A DNA stretch of 64,000 nucleotides from JACCXE01 sp963718605 (GTDB taxonomy: Bacteria; Actinomycetota; Acidimicrobiia; Acidimicrobiales; JACCXE01): assembly GCA_963718605.1 (NCBI GenBank), contig OY970363.1, positions 3,410,001 to 3,474,000 of the forward strand, in the 5' to 3' direction. A program made the position numbers and the translations under genes. The notes beneath the pieces were generated by a model, which saw only the letters and a list, made by a program, of their open reading frames with translations, was not told the DNA's origin and did not search any database. Positions 15,010 to 23,627 of this stretch are shown here, one piece after another. Position 1 is the first letter of the stretch. Each line of letters begins with the position of its first letter.

Positions 15010-16980
15010 ATGCCGACGTCGGACATAGAGGAACTTGGCGTCAAGGTCATTCGCGGTTTCGCGATGGACGGCCCTGAAGCTGCGGGCAACGGACATCCGG
15101 GAACCGCCATGGCGCTCGCCCCGCTGGCCCACGTCCTTTACACGCGGATCATGGCGCACGACCCGACGGCGCCGGACTGGCCCGACCGCGACCGGTTCGT
15201 GTTGTCGTGCGGTCACGCGTCGATCCTGCAGTACTCCATGCTCTATCTCTGCGGCTACGGGTTGTCGCTCCAGGACTTGCGCGATTTCCGCCAGCTCGGC
15301 AGCAAGACGCCGGGCCACCCCGAGGTACACCACACCAAGGGCGTCGAGGTCACGACGGGCCCGCTCGGACAAGGCTTTGGCAATGGCGTCGGGATGGCCA
15401 TGGCCGAGTCATGGCTGCGGGCCACCTTCGGCCAAGAGGTGTGCAACCACCACACGTACGTGGTCTGCTCCGACGGCGACCTGATGGAGGGCATCAGCCA
15501 CGAAGCCGCGTCGCTTGCGGGGCACCTCGGACTCGGCCGCCTCATCTGCGTTTACGACGACAACCACATCACGATCGACGGTGAAACCGAGCTCGCGTTC
15601 ACCGACAACACGGCGGACCGGTTCCGCGCCTACGGCTGGCACGTCGAAGAGCTCGGTGAAATCGCCAATGACCTCGACGCGTTGGAAGCCGCGATCCGCC
15701 GCGCGCAGACCGTCGAGGACAAGCCCTCGATGCTGATCCTGCGCAGCCACATCGGTTACCCGTCGCCCAACAAAACCGACACCGCCGGCGCGCACGGAAA
15801 CCCCCTCGGCGCCGAGGAAATCAGACTGACGAAAGAGATTCTCGGCCTGCCGGTCGATGAGCCGTTCTACGCGCCGCTTCCCGTCGTTGAGCACTACCGC
15901 CTGACGCAGGGCCGCGGCGCCGCCGCACGCCGCGAGTGGGAAGAGCGCGTTGCGCGGTACGAGGGCGACACCGACTCGTTCATGGCGTGCCTCGAGGGGC
16001 GCGCCCTGGCGGGTTGGCACGCCAAGCTGCCCGCGTTCGAACCGGGTGCGAAGATCGCCACGCGCAACGCCCTCAAGAAGTGTCTGGACGCGGTCGCCGA
16101 CGTGATCCCGGGCCTGATCGCCGGCGGCGCCGACCTCACCGACAACACGGGCGTCAAGGTGACGTCCTTCGAACCGCTCGACCGGAAGAACCCGGGCGGA
16201 CGCCTCGTGCACTTCGGCGTGCGCGAGCACGGCATGGCCGCCGCCGCGAACGGCATGGCGATGCACGGCGGCAACACGCCTGTGGTCGGCACATTCTTCG
16301 TGTTCGCCGACTACTGCCGTCCCTCGATTCGCCTCGCCGCGCTTTCCGAGACCAAGGTGATCTTCTCGTTCACGCACGACTCGGTGGGCCTCGGCCCCGA
16401 TGGGCCCACCCATCAACCGATCGAGCACCTGGCGTCGTTGCGCGCCATGCCGGGCCTGCGCGTGATCCGGCCGGCCGACGCGAACGAGGTCGCGCACGGC
16501 CTGCGCATCGCGATCGACAGCAACGGACCGACCCTGCTGGTCCTCAGCCGGCAGGACCTGGTCGTGCTCGAGGGCACGGCGGAGGCATACGCGGACGTCG
16601 CCCGCGGCGCGTACGTGCTGCGCGACGTGGCCGACGCCGCGATCACGCTCATCGGTACCGGCAGCGAAGTCGCCCTGTGCCTGGCCGCGGCCGACGAGCT
16701 GGCCAGCGAAGGGATCGCGGCCCGGGTCGTGTCCATGCCGTCGTGGGAGCTCTTCGCGATGCAGCCCGAGGAGTATCGCAACGACGTGCTCGACGATCAG
16801 CGGCCCATTCTCGCGGTCGAAGCCGCCGCCAGCTTCGGCTGGGAGCGGTGGGCTGATGACTCGGTCAGCATCGACCACTTCGGCGCCTCGGGCCCGGGTG
16901 ACGAGGTACTCGCCAAGTTTGGGTACACACCCTCCAACGTGGCGACGCGCGCGAAGTTGCTGCTGGACGACTGGAGGTAA
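15010..16980 (+). CDS. tkt: Transketolase
   Basis: A 656-residue thiamine-diphosphate enzyme of the non-oxidative pentose phosphate pathway, moving two-carbon units between sugar phosphates. It has the N-terminal GNGHPGTAMALAPLAHVLY, the ThDP/metal motif starting at GDGDLMEGISHEAAS and ending in the DDNHITIDG segment, the catalytic-Glu region VREHGMAAAANGMAMHGG, and the substrate loop SVGLGPDGPTHQPIEHL. Length matches full bacterial transketolases. It is followed 3 bp later by the transaldolase gene, a pairing usual in actinobacteria, so the two are co-transcribed. Confidence 0.96.
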   Translation: MPTSDIEELGVKVIRGFAMDGPEAAGNGHPGTAMALAPLAHVLYTRIMAHDPTAPDWPDRDRFVLSCGHASILQYSMLYLCGYGLSLQDLRDFRQLGSKTPGHPEVHHTKGVEVTTGPLGQGFGNGVGMAMAESWLRATFGQEVCNHHTYVVCSDGDLMEGISHEAASLAGHLGLGRLICVYDDNHITIDGETELAFTDNTADRFRAYGWHVEELGEIANDLDALEAAIRRAQTVEDKPSMLILRSHIGYPSPNKTDTAGAHGNPLGAEEIRLTKEILGLPVDEPFYAPLPVVEHYRLTQGRGAAARREWEERVARYEGDTDSFMACLEGRALAGWHAKLPAFEPGAKIATRNALKKCLDAVADVIPGLIAGGADLTDNTGVKVTSFEPLDRKNPGGRLVHFGVREHGMAAAANGMAMHGGNTPVVGTFFVFADYCRPSIRLAALSETKVIFSFTHDSVGLGPDGPTHQPIEHLASLRAMPGLRVIRPADANEVAHGLRIAIDSNGPTLLVLSRQDLVVLEGTAEAYADVARGAYVLRDVADAAITLIGTGSEVALCLAAADELASEGIAARVVSMPSWELFAMQPEEYRNDVLDDQRPILAVEAAASFGWERWADDSVSIDHFGASGPGDEVLAKFGYTPSNVATRAKLLLDDWR

Positions 16981-16983
16981 CCG

Positions 16984-18061
16984 ATGGCCGAACCGTCCCG
17001 GCTCCAACGACTGTTTTCCGAATGCGGGCAGGCGCCGTGGCTTGATGCGCTGTCCCGCGACGACATTCAAGACGGCACTCTCGCCGCGCTCATTGCGCGC
17101 GGGGTGCGTGGGGTCACGTCGAATCCGAGCATCTTCGAAAAGGCGATCAGTGGCTCGGTGAAATACGACACGGACATCGAGGTGCTCGCTAGCGATGGCG
17201 CGTCGGTGGATGACGCGTACTGGTCGCTGGTGGTCGATGACATCCAACACGCCGCCGATCTGTTCAAGGGCCTGTACAGCGAGGCGGCCGGGAGCGACGG
17301 CTACGTGTCGGTCGAGATCGATCCTCGGCTTGCCGACGAGACCGAATCCTCGATCGACGCCGGTAAGGCGCTGTTCCTGCGCGTGAACCGGCCCAACGTG
17401 ATGATCAAGGTGCCGGCCACCGCGGCGGGTGTGCCCGTGATCGAGGAACTGCTCGCGAACGGCGTGAACGTGAACGTCACGCTGATCTTCAGCCTGGACC
17501 GCTACGACGAGGTGCTCGGGGCGTGGAAGCGCGGCCTCGATCCGCGCCCGCGATGCCGGTCTGGTCGCGCCGCACAGCGTCGGCTCGTTCTTCGTCAGCC
17601 GCGTCGATACCGAGGTCGACAAGCGTCTGGATGCCATCGGCTCTCCGGAGGCGCTGGCGCTGCGGGGCAAGGTGGCCGTCGCGCAGGCCCAGGTCGCCTA
17701 CGAGAACTTCCGCCGCTTCGTCGCTGACGACGGCCCGCTGCCATGGCAGCGCCCGCTCTGGGCGTCGACGTCCACCAAGAACCCGGACTACGCCGAGTTG
17801 CTCTACGTGGACAGCCTCATCGCGCCCGACACGGTCAACACTCTTCCGTTGCCGACCCTTGAGGCCTTCGACGCTCAGGGCGAGCTAAAGCGCACCGCCG
17901 ATGCCGACATCGAAGGCGCCCGCGGAATTCTTTCGCAGGTCGCCGCGGTTGGTGTCGACATGGACGACGTCGCCAACGTGCTCGAACGCCAAGGTGTGGC
18001 CGCATTCGCGGATGCCCACGAGAAACTCCTGTCGACGCTAGGCCCGAAGCTCAAGGCCTAA
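16984..18061 (+). pseudogene. tal: Transaldolase, interrupted by a +1 frameshift
   Basis: Transaldolase moves three-carbon units in the pentose phosphate pathway. Frame 1 (from ATG 16984) encodes GVTSNPSIFEKAIS and the Schiff-base lysine region NVMIKVPATAAG, then loses similarity after AWKRGLD. Frame 2 resumes at about 17543 with DAGLVAPHSVGSFFVSRVD and runs to the stop at 18061, ending GPKLKA. Removing one C at 17542-17543 would join them as GLDRARDAGLVAPHS, giving about 358 residues, a normal length. A GGAGG lies 6 nt before the ATG. With both halves well conserved, a sequencing error is more likely than real decay, but a recent mutation cannot be excluded. Unrepaired, the two readable parts are 16984-17727 and 17672-18061. 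Confidence 0.88.
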
Positions 18062-18064
18062 GGT
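18059..18064 (+). promoter_or_regulatory. -10 hexamer of fbiC overlapping the tal stop
   Basis: TAAGGT, whose TAA is the transaldolase stop codon, lies 6 nt before the fbiC ATG: a leaderless-type start inside the operon. Confidence 0.35.
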
Positions 18065-18070
18065 CCGTCG

Positions 18071-20341
18071 ATGCAGGATCTACAGGGGCAAGGGCTAGAC
18101 GAGTTAATGGCGCGTGCCCGCGCCATTCGCAACGCTGCTTTCGGCAACACCGTCACCTATTCGCCCAAGGTCTTCATTCCCCTGACGCGTTTGTGTCGCG
18201 ACCGCTGCGGCTACTGCACGTTCGCCACCGCTCCCGCCCGCCTCGACAGCGCCTACCTCTCGATCGACGACGTCCTCGCGATCGCCCGCCGGGGCGCCGA
18301 CGCCGGCGTGCACGAAGCGCTGTTCACCCTCGGCGAGGCGCCGGAAGACCGCTACCCCGCTGCGCGCGACTGGCTGAGCGAACACGGCTACTCGTCCACC
18401 GTCGAGTATCTCGTGGCCGCCTGCGCCGCGGTGCGCGACGAGACCGGCTTGCTCCCCCACGCCAACGCCGGTGCCCTCACCGAAGCCGAGCTCCTCCAGC
18501 TGCGCGCCGTATCGGCCAGCCAGGGAATGATGATCGAGACGCTGCGCGCCGATCTCGATTGCCACCGCGGCGCGCCCGACAAGACGCCCGAGCGCCGCCT
18601 CGCCACCCTCGACGCCGCCGGCCGGGCCCAGGTCCCCTTTACGACCGGGATCCTCGTGGGCATCGGCGAAGACCGGGCCGACCGCATCGTCGCCCTCGAA
18701 GCGGTCGCGGCGTCGCACGCAAAGTACGGCCACGTGCAAGAAGTGATCGTGCAGAACTTCCTGCCCAAGGACGACACGGCGATGCACAACGCCGAGCCGT
18801 GCCCCGAAGAAGAATTCCTGTGGAGCATCGCCGTCGCCCGCATCATCCTGCCGGCGGACGTCCACCTGCAGGCACCGCCCAACTTGAGCGACGACTTCGG
18901 CCCGCTGCTCGACGCCGGCATCGACGACTGGGGCGGCGTCTCGCCCGTCACCCTCGACCACGTCAACCCGGAACGACCCTGGCCCGCGCTCGATGCCCTG
19001 GGACGCGAGACCGAGGCCCGCGGCATGCGGCTCGCGCCGCGCCTGACGGCGTACCCCGAATTCGTGAACGATCGGGAACGCTGGATCGCTCCGGAGATGC
19101 GCACCGCCGTCATGCGGCGCAGCGACGCGTTCGGGTTGGGACGCGACCTTGACCCGTGGTGCTCAGGCGGCGACGTCGCGCCGCCGACCCTCCTACCGGC
19201 TCCGTCGCAGGCCACGGGTGCGATCGCCGAAGTGCTCGCCGGCGTACTCGAAGGCCAGGAGGTCGGCGAGGACGAGATCGTCACGCTCTTCGGCGCGCGC
19301 GGCACCGACGTCGCGGCGGTGGCCGCGGTAGCCAACGAGCTGCGCGAGCGCATCGTGGGCGACGAAGTGACCTGGGTGTCGAACCGCAACATCAACTACA
19401 CGAACGTGTGCACGTTCAAGTGCAAGTTCTGTGCGTTCAGCAAGGGGCCGCTCTCGCTCAACCTTCGCGGCGCGCCCTACTTGCTGGAACTCGACGAGAT
19501 CACGCACCGCGTCGCTGAGGCCGAGGCCCTCGGCGCAACCGAGGTGTGTCTCCAGGGTGGCATCCATCCCGACTTTGACGGCGAGTACTACCTGCACGTG
19601 ATCGATGCGGTGCGCGCCGCGTCCTCCACCATCCACATTCACGGCTTCACCGCGCTCGAGGTAAGCGAGGGCGCCCGCCGCTCCGACTCCAGCCTCGAGG
19701 ACTATCTGATCCGCCTGATGAACGCCGGGCTCAAGACGCTGCCGGGCACCGCCGCCGAGATCCTTGACGACGAGGTACGCGCCGTGCTCTGCGCCGACAA
19801 GGTCAATACCGAGGAATGGCTCGAGGTGCACCGCACCGCGCACAAGGTCGGGCTGCGCTCGAACATCACGATCATGTTCGGCAGCATCGAGCACCCCAAG
19901 CACTGGGCGCGGCACATGCTGCGTACGCGGGCGTTGCAGCGCGAGACAGGCGGCTTCACCGAGTTCGTGCCACTCCCCTACGTTCATATGGCCGCGCCGA
20001 TGTACCTGCAGGGCAAGAGCCGGCAGGGCCCGACGTTCCGAGAGTCGATGCTGATGCACTCCGTTGCCCGGATCGTCTATGCCGGCTGCATCGACAACAT
20101 CCAGGTTTCGTGGGTGAAGCTCGGCGCGCCAGGTGCCGGCCAGTTGCTGGCGGCCGGCGCAAACGACCTCGGGGGCACGCTCATGGACGAGAACATCAGC
20201 CGCGCCGCGGGCGCCAGCCACGGCCAGATGATGGACGAGGTCGGGTTTGGCGAGATCGTTGGCCACGCCAATGCGATCGACACCGGCACGCGTCGCCTCG
20301 TGCAGCGCACCACGCTCTACGGCCGCCTCGCCACCGCGTAA
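18071..20341 (+). CDS. fbiC: FO synthase FbiC (CofG-CofH fusion)
   Basis: FbiC makes the F420 precursor FO from tyrosine and a ribityl-pyrimidine using two radical-SAM domains. The 756-residue protein has a CofG half with the cluster motif CRDRCGYC (Cys42, Cys46, Cys49) and a CofH half with CTFKCKFC near residue 446. Further matches are FTLGEAPEDRY in the first half, and CLQGGIHPDFDGEYY and TAAEILDDEVR in the second. It is shorter than mycobacterial FbiC (about 856), mainly by lacking an N-terminal extension; both catalytic halves look intact. It is next to the pentose phosphate genes, and an F420-type LLM domain is encoded at 45.4 kb. Confidence 0.96.
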   Translation: MQDLQGQGLDELMARARAIRNAAFGNTVTYSPKVFIPLTRLCRDRCGYCTFATAPARLDSAYLSIDDVLAIARRGADAGVHEALFTLGEAPEDRYPAARDWLSEHGYSSTVEYLVAACAAVRDETGLLPHANAGALTEAELLQLRAVSASQGMMIETLRADLDCHRGAPDKTPERRLATLDAAGRAQVPFTTGILVGIGEDRADRIVALEAVAASHAKYGHVQEVIVQNFLPKDDTAMHNAEPCPEEEFLWSIAVARIILPADVHLQAPPNLSDDFGPLLDAGIDDWGGVSPVTLDHVNPERPWPALDALGRETEARGMRLAPRLTAYPEFVNDRERWIAPEMRTAVMRRSDAFGLGRDLDPWCSGGDVAPPTLLPAPSQATGAIAEVLAGVLEGQEVGEDEIVTLFGARGTDVAAVAAVANELRERIVGDEVTWVSNRNINYTNVCTFKCKFCAFSKGPLSLNLRGAPYLLELDEITHRVAEAEALGATEVCLQGGIHPDFDGEYYLHVIDAVRAASSTIHIHGFTALEVSEGARRSDSSLEDYLIRLMNAGLKTLPGTAAEILDDEVRAVLCADKVNTEEWLEVHRTAHKVGLRSNITIMFGSIEHPKHWARHMLRTRALQRETGGFTEFVPLPYVHMAAPMYLQGKSRQGPTFRESMLMHSVARIVYAGCIDNIQVSWVKLGAPGAGQLLAAGANDLGGTLMDENISRAAGASHGQMMDEVGFGEIVGHANAIDTGTRRLVQRTTLYGRLATA

Positions 20342-20344
20342 TAC

Positions 20345-20518
20345 GTGACCGCCAGCTGTAGTCGGTGCGGCAAGCAAGAGGAGTGCGACGAAGACTCGGT
20401 GCCGCTGGGTTGGTCGATGGAGACTGAGCGCGGCCGAGTGCTGCGCTACTGCAGCGAGTGTCTGCGCGAGAACATACGCAGCATCGAAGCGAAGCTGCCG
20501 GAGGAATGGTGGGGCTGA
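20345..20518 (+). CDS. Small CxxC-CxxC zinc-ribbon protein
   Basis: A 57-residue protein beginning with GTG. Two cysteine pairs, CSRCGK and YCSECL, about 33 residues apart, form a likely zinc ribbon, and the tail ends EEWWG. I do not know a named family, but such small zinc proteins are common in actinobacteria. It starts 4 nt after the fbiC stop and its last 13 bp overlap the next gene, so it is expressed with both. The overlap and the paired cysteines are the support for it being real. Confidence 0.7.
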   Translation: MTASCSRCGKQEECDEDSVPLGWSMETERGRVLRYCSECLRENIRSIEAKLPEEWWG

Positions 20519-21528
20519 ACAAAGCCGAACTCGACGCGCGCGTTAACGATCTGCTCGACGAGATGGCCACGGCGGTCAACCGTGACGTGATGGCGGACAT
20601 CGTCAACACGTCGTTGCGGATGGCCACGGACAACGCCTCGCGTTTGGACCTGAAGATCACGGCTACCGCGCTGCGAGAAATGCGCGCCGCCTTCCGAGCC
20701 TTCGCGCCATACCGCGACCGCAAGAAGGTCACGATGTTCGGGTCAGCCCGCACGCGCCCGGACGACCCCGAATACGCCCAGGCCCGCGCAATGGCGCGGG
20801 AACTGTCCGCCAACGGATGGATGGTGGTCACCGGCGCCGGCCCCGGGATCATGGCGGCCGGGCTTGAAGGGGCCGGGCTCGAAAACGCCTTCGGTGTGAA
20901 CATCCGCCTTCCGTTCGAGCAGGGCGCGAACGCGTTCATCGCCAAGGATCCGAAGCTCGTCGAGATGAAGTACTTCTTCACTCGCAAGCTGATGTTGATC
21001 AAAGAGAGCGACGGCTTTGTGTGCCTGCCGGGTGGGTTCGGCACTCTCGATGAAGCGTTTGAGCTTCTGACGCTGCTCCAGACGGGCAAGGCCGAGCCGG
21101 CACCGATCGTGATGCTCGAGATGCTCGGCGGCAACTACTGGCGGGCGTGGGAAGAGTTCGTGACCGGCACCGTGGCATCGGGCGGCTTCGTCACTCCGGG
21201 CGACGAGGCGTTCTGGTTGCGGACCGACTCGGTGGCGATCGGCGTGGCCGAGATCCTGGGCTTCTACCGCAACTATCAATCGCTGCGTTTCGTCGGCAAG
21301 AACCTGGTGCTGCGAATGAAGGTGCTACCGAGCGACGAACAACTCGCCGAGTTCAACCTGTCCTACGCTGACATGCTCGTGGAAGGCGCGATTCACGCGA
21401 CCGAACCGAGCCGGTCAGAGATCGCCGACAAGGACGCGCTCGACCTGAAGCGTCTCGCGTTCCGTTTCAACTTGATGAGCTACCACCGCTTGCGCGAGTT
21501 CATCAACGCGCTGAACGCGCTCGTCTAA
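20506..21528 (+). CDS. LOG-family Rossmann protein (lysine-decarboxylase-like)
   Basis: A 340-residue protein of the LOG family. It has the nucleotide-binding segment VTGAGPGIMAAGLEGAG (near residue 110) and the diagnostic PGGFGTLDEAFE. Smaller members hydrolyse cytokinin-type or purine nucleotide 5'-monophosphates. This one has an extra 70-residue helical N-terminus and a C-terminal extension, like the long LOG subfamily in actinobacteria whose substrate is not certain. The ATG inside the end of the zinc-ribbon gene is chosen because the family N-terminus begins there; GGAGGA lies very close to it, so a GTG at the next codon is possible. Confidence 0.88.
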   Translation: MVGLNKAELDARVNDLLDEMATAVNRDVMADIVNTSLRMATDNASRLDLKITATALREMRAAFRAFAPYRDRKKVTMFGSARTRPDDPEYAQARAMARELSANGWMVVTGAGPGIMAAGLEGAGLENAFGVNIRLPFEQGANAFIAKDPKLVEMKYFFTRKLMLIKESDGFVCLPGGFGTLDEAFELLTLLQTGKAEPAPIVMLEMLGGNYWRAWEEFVTGTVASGGFVTPGDEAFWLRTDSVAIGVAEILGFYRNYQSLRFVGKNLVLRMKVLPSDEQLAEFNLSYADMLVEGAIHATEPSRSEIADKDALDLKRLAFRFNLMSYHRLREFINALNALV

Positions 21529-21584
21529 CCGCCTATTCGTCGCGTGATCCGCACCGCCGCCACACGCTCCAGCTAAAACAAAAT

Positions 21585-21590
21585 TACGCT
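21585..21590 (+). promoter_or_regulatory. -10 hexamer of the 46-residue membrane protein gene
   Basis: TACGCT, 7 nt before the GTG at 21598, matching the leaderless spacing elsewhere in the window. Confidence 0.4.
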
Positions 21591-21597
21591 GACGGAC

Positions 21598-21738
21598 GTG
21601 TACAACCGAGTCGTCGACTTTTTCGCCGACTACAACCAGGCGTTGTTTGACCGTTTTCGAGAGGTCGCGCGACCGCGCAACCTCGCTGTGCTTGGCGTCG
21701 TCACGCTCATGCTCGTGGCGATCCGCTTGTTCCTCTAG
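21598..21738 (+). CDS. Tiny single-pass membrane protein
   Basis: A 46-residue GTG-initiated reading frame with an amphipathic first half (VVDFFADYNQALFDRFREVA) and one membrane helix at the C-terminus (about 30-46, LAVLGVVTLMLVAIRLFL). I know no family. Support comes from a TACGCT hexamer 7 nt before the GTG, the sensible soluble-plus-helix design, and its location between LOG and a hairpin at 21794-21816. A chance reading frame cannot be excluded. Confidence 0.5.
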   Translation: MYNRVVDFFADYNQALFDRFREVARPRNLAVLGVVTLMLVAIRLFL

Positions 21739-21793
21739 CCGAGCGTCGTTCCGTCGCCTGCGGTAGGCGTCAGAGCGGCGCTGGCGCGACCCT

Positions 21794-21816
21794 GCCCGGC
21801 ACTTCCAAGTGCGGGC
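21794..21816 (+). terminator. Hairpin downstream of the tkt-fbiC-LOG region
   Basis: GCCCGGCACTT and AAGTGCGGGC pair almost perfectly, with one bulged G and a tight loop. It lies 55 nt after the last plus-strand stop. There is no T-tract, as is common for high-GC terminators. Confidence 0.4.
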
Positions 21817-21835
21817 TGAACTGGAACTCACGTCA

Positions 21836-21884
21836 CCAAACCCACATGATTTGAGCTAAATGGCCGTAAATCGTGTGGGTTTGG
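21836..21884. repeat. AT-richer 17-bp inverted repeat between convergent genes
   Basis: The arm starting CCAAACCCACATGATTT (21836-21852) pairs with AAATCGTGTGGGTTTGG (21868-21884); one position is a U-G wobble in RNA and the loop is 15 nt. It is the longest near-perfect dyad seen in the window and less GC-rich than its surroundings. It may be a bidirectional terminator between the plus-strand genes and the fadD gene, or a remnant of a mobile element. Confidence 0.5.
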
Positions 21885-21965
21885 CGACTCCAGTTGGCGG
21901 GAGCGCATTCGAGCGCGACCTCGCGCTGTCGCGGATCTCGCGCGCGGCATCTTTGACGACTGGTG

Positions 21966-23615
21966 CTACTCGTCGGCGGCTTGCGCCTTGGCCCAGCGAT
22001 AGTCCGCCTTGCCGCTGGGTGATCGCTGCACGTGTTCCACGAACTTGAACGCCTTGGGCAGCTTGAACCGCGCGACGTGCTTCTCGGCCTCGGCGAGCAG
22101 GCCCTTCTGGATCACGTCGTCGCCGGCAACGCCTTCGCGCAGTTGCACGATCGCCACGACCTCGGCGCCCCACTTCTCAGAGGGCCGGCCCGCGACGACG
22201 ACGTCGTAGACGTCGGGGTGATGCGCGAGTGCCTGCTCCACCTCTTCGGCGAAGATTTTCTCGCCGCCCGAGTTGATCGTGACCGCGTCGCGTCCGTACA
22301 GCTCGATGATGTTGTCGGCGGTGAGGCGGGCGCGGTCACCCGGCACCGAGTAGCGCACTCCGTTGATCACCGGGAATGTGCGCGCTGTCTTCTCGGCGTC
22401 GCCGAGGTAGCCGAGGGGCACGCGGCCCTCTTGGGCGAGCCAGCCTGTCTCTTCGTGGCCGGCCGCCAGCACCGTGGACATGTCGTCGCTGACGATCGCG
22501 ACACCGGGCCCGGGCGTGAACGTTCCCGTCGAGGCCTGTTGGCCCCCGGCGCTCACGTGCGACATCTGGCTGCCGGTCTCGGATGCGCCGACCGCGTCCA
22601 CGATCATCTTGCCGGGCAGCACCGCGAGCAGGCGGTCTTTGATCGTGGAGTTGAGCGGGGCGCCGCCCGAAATGATGGCGAACAGCGAGGACAGGTCGTA
22701 GGCGCCTTCGCCTTTCTTTTCGAGCTGGTCGACCAGCGGCCGCCCAAACGCGTCGCCCACAATTAGCAGCGCGCTGACCTTCTCCCGTTCGATCGTGCCC
22801 CATACGTCGTCGGCGTCCAGACCGATCACGTCGTTTTGGATCACGACCGTGTTGCCGCCGGTGAAGGCATTGAACGCCATCCAGTGACCGGCGCCGTGCA
22901 TGAACGGAGGGGCGGGCATCATGCGCGCGCCGCCGTTCGCCGCGGCAGTCGCGATCGTCTCGAGGCTGTCCCATTCGCCGGCCGGGCCGCGGCCACCGAG
23001 CGACGCCACGAAGATGTCCGCCTGGCGCCACAACACACCCTTGGGCATGCCGGTGGTGCCACCCGTGTAGAGGATGTAGAGATCGTCGGGGCTGGGCTCG
23101 ACAGGTGGTGCCTCCGCGCTCGCCGCCGCGAGCGCGTCCTCGTACCAGACCGCGCCGTCGAGCAGTGGAGTGGCCGATCCGTCGTCGACCTGGATCAGCA
23201 CCTCCAGGTCGGGCAGGTCGCCGCGGACCTCCGCGACGCGGTCGGCGAAGGCGCTGTGAAAAATCACGCCGCGGGCCGCAGAGTCCGTCAGCAGGTACCG
23301 CAGTTCTTCGGCGACGTAGCGGTAGTTGACGTTGAAGGGCGCAACGCGCGCCTTGTACGCGCCGAGCATGGCCTCGAGGTACTCGTTGCCGTTGTGCAGG
23401 TAGACGGCGAGGTGCGACTGGCCGGATTCGTGGCCGGCCAGGGCGGCACGGTCCGTCTGGACTCCAAGTCCCGCCGCGATCAGGTGGTTGGCCAGTCGAT
23501 TGGTGCGCTCGGCGACCTGCGCGTAGCTGAGGCGTCGGTCGCGCCACACGATGCATTCGCGGTCGGGGACGGCCGCGGCCACCGCCGTGTGTACTTGGGC
23601 AAGGTTGAACTCCAC
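21966..23615 (-). CDS. Acyl-CoA synthetase (FadD type)
   Basis: A 549-residue ANL-superfamily enzyme that activates a carboxylic acid as acyl-AMP and transfers it to CoA. It has the P-loop motif YTGGTTGMPKGVLWR (near residue 190), an SETGSQ adenine-binding segment, and the C-terminal hinge and catalytic-lysine regions (INSGGEKIFAEEVE; SPSGKADYRW). The PFMHGAGHWMAFNAF region is typical of medium/long-chain or steroid-side-chain FadD enzymes in actinobacteria; the acid is unknown. A GTG start is preceded by TAAAGT at 6 nt. It is the first of three such genes here. Confidence 0.93.
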   Translation of the reverse strand: MEFNLAQVHTAVAAAVPDRECIVWRDRRLSYAQVAERTNRLANHLIAAGLGVQTDRAALAGHESGQSHLAVYLHNGNEYLEAMLGAYKARVAPFNVNYRYVAEELRYLLTDSAARGVIFHSAFADRVAEVRGDLPDLEVLIQVDDGSATPLLDGAVWYEDALAAASAEAPPVEPSPDDLYILYTGGTTGMPKGVLWRQADIFVASLGGRGPAGEWDSLETIATAAANGGARMMPAPPFMHGAGHWMAFNAFTGGNTVVIQNDVIGLDADDVWGTIEREKVSALLIVGDAFGRPLVDQLEKKGEGAYDLSSLFAIISGGAPLNSTIKDRLLAVLPGKMIVDAVGASETGSQMSHVSAGGQQASTGTFTPGPGVAIVSDDMSTVLAAGHEETGWLAQEGRVPLGYLGDAEKTARTFPVINGVRYSVPGDRARLTADNIIELYGRDAVTINSGGEKIFAEEVEQALAHHPDVYDVVVAGRPSEKWGAEVVAIVQLREGVAGDDVIQKGLLAEAEKHVARFKLPKAFKFVEHVQRSPSGKADYRWAKAQAADE

Positions 23616-23621
23616 GCCAGG

Positions 23622-23627
23622 ACTTTA
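23622..23627 (-). promoter_or_regulatory. -10 hexamer of a leaderless fadD promoter
   Basis: TAAAGT on the minus strand, 6 nt before the GTG at 23615, located at the 3' end of the ABC permease gene, so fadD may be expressed apart from the ABC genes upstream. Confidence 0.4.

Noticed and set aside
15409..17670. A 753-residue open frame on the minus strand
   Set aside because: It lies opposite transketolase and transaldolase, has Arg/His/Val-rich composition typical of antisense GC-rich frames and shows no domain.
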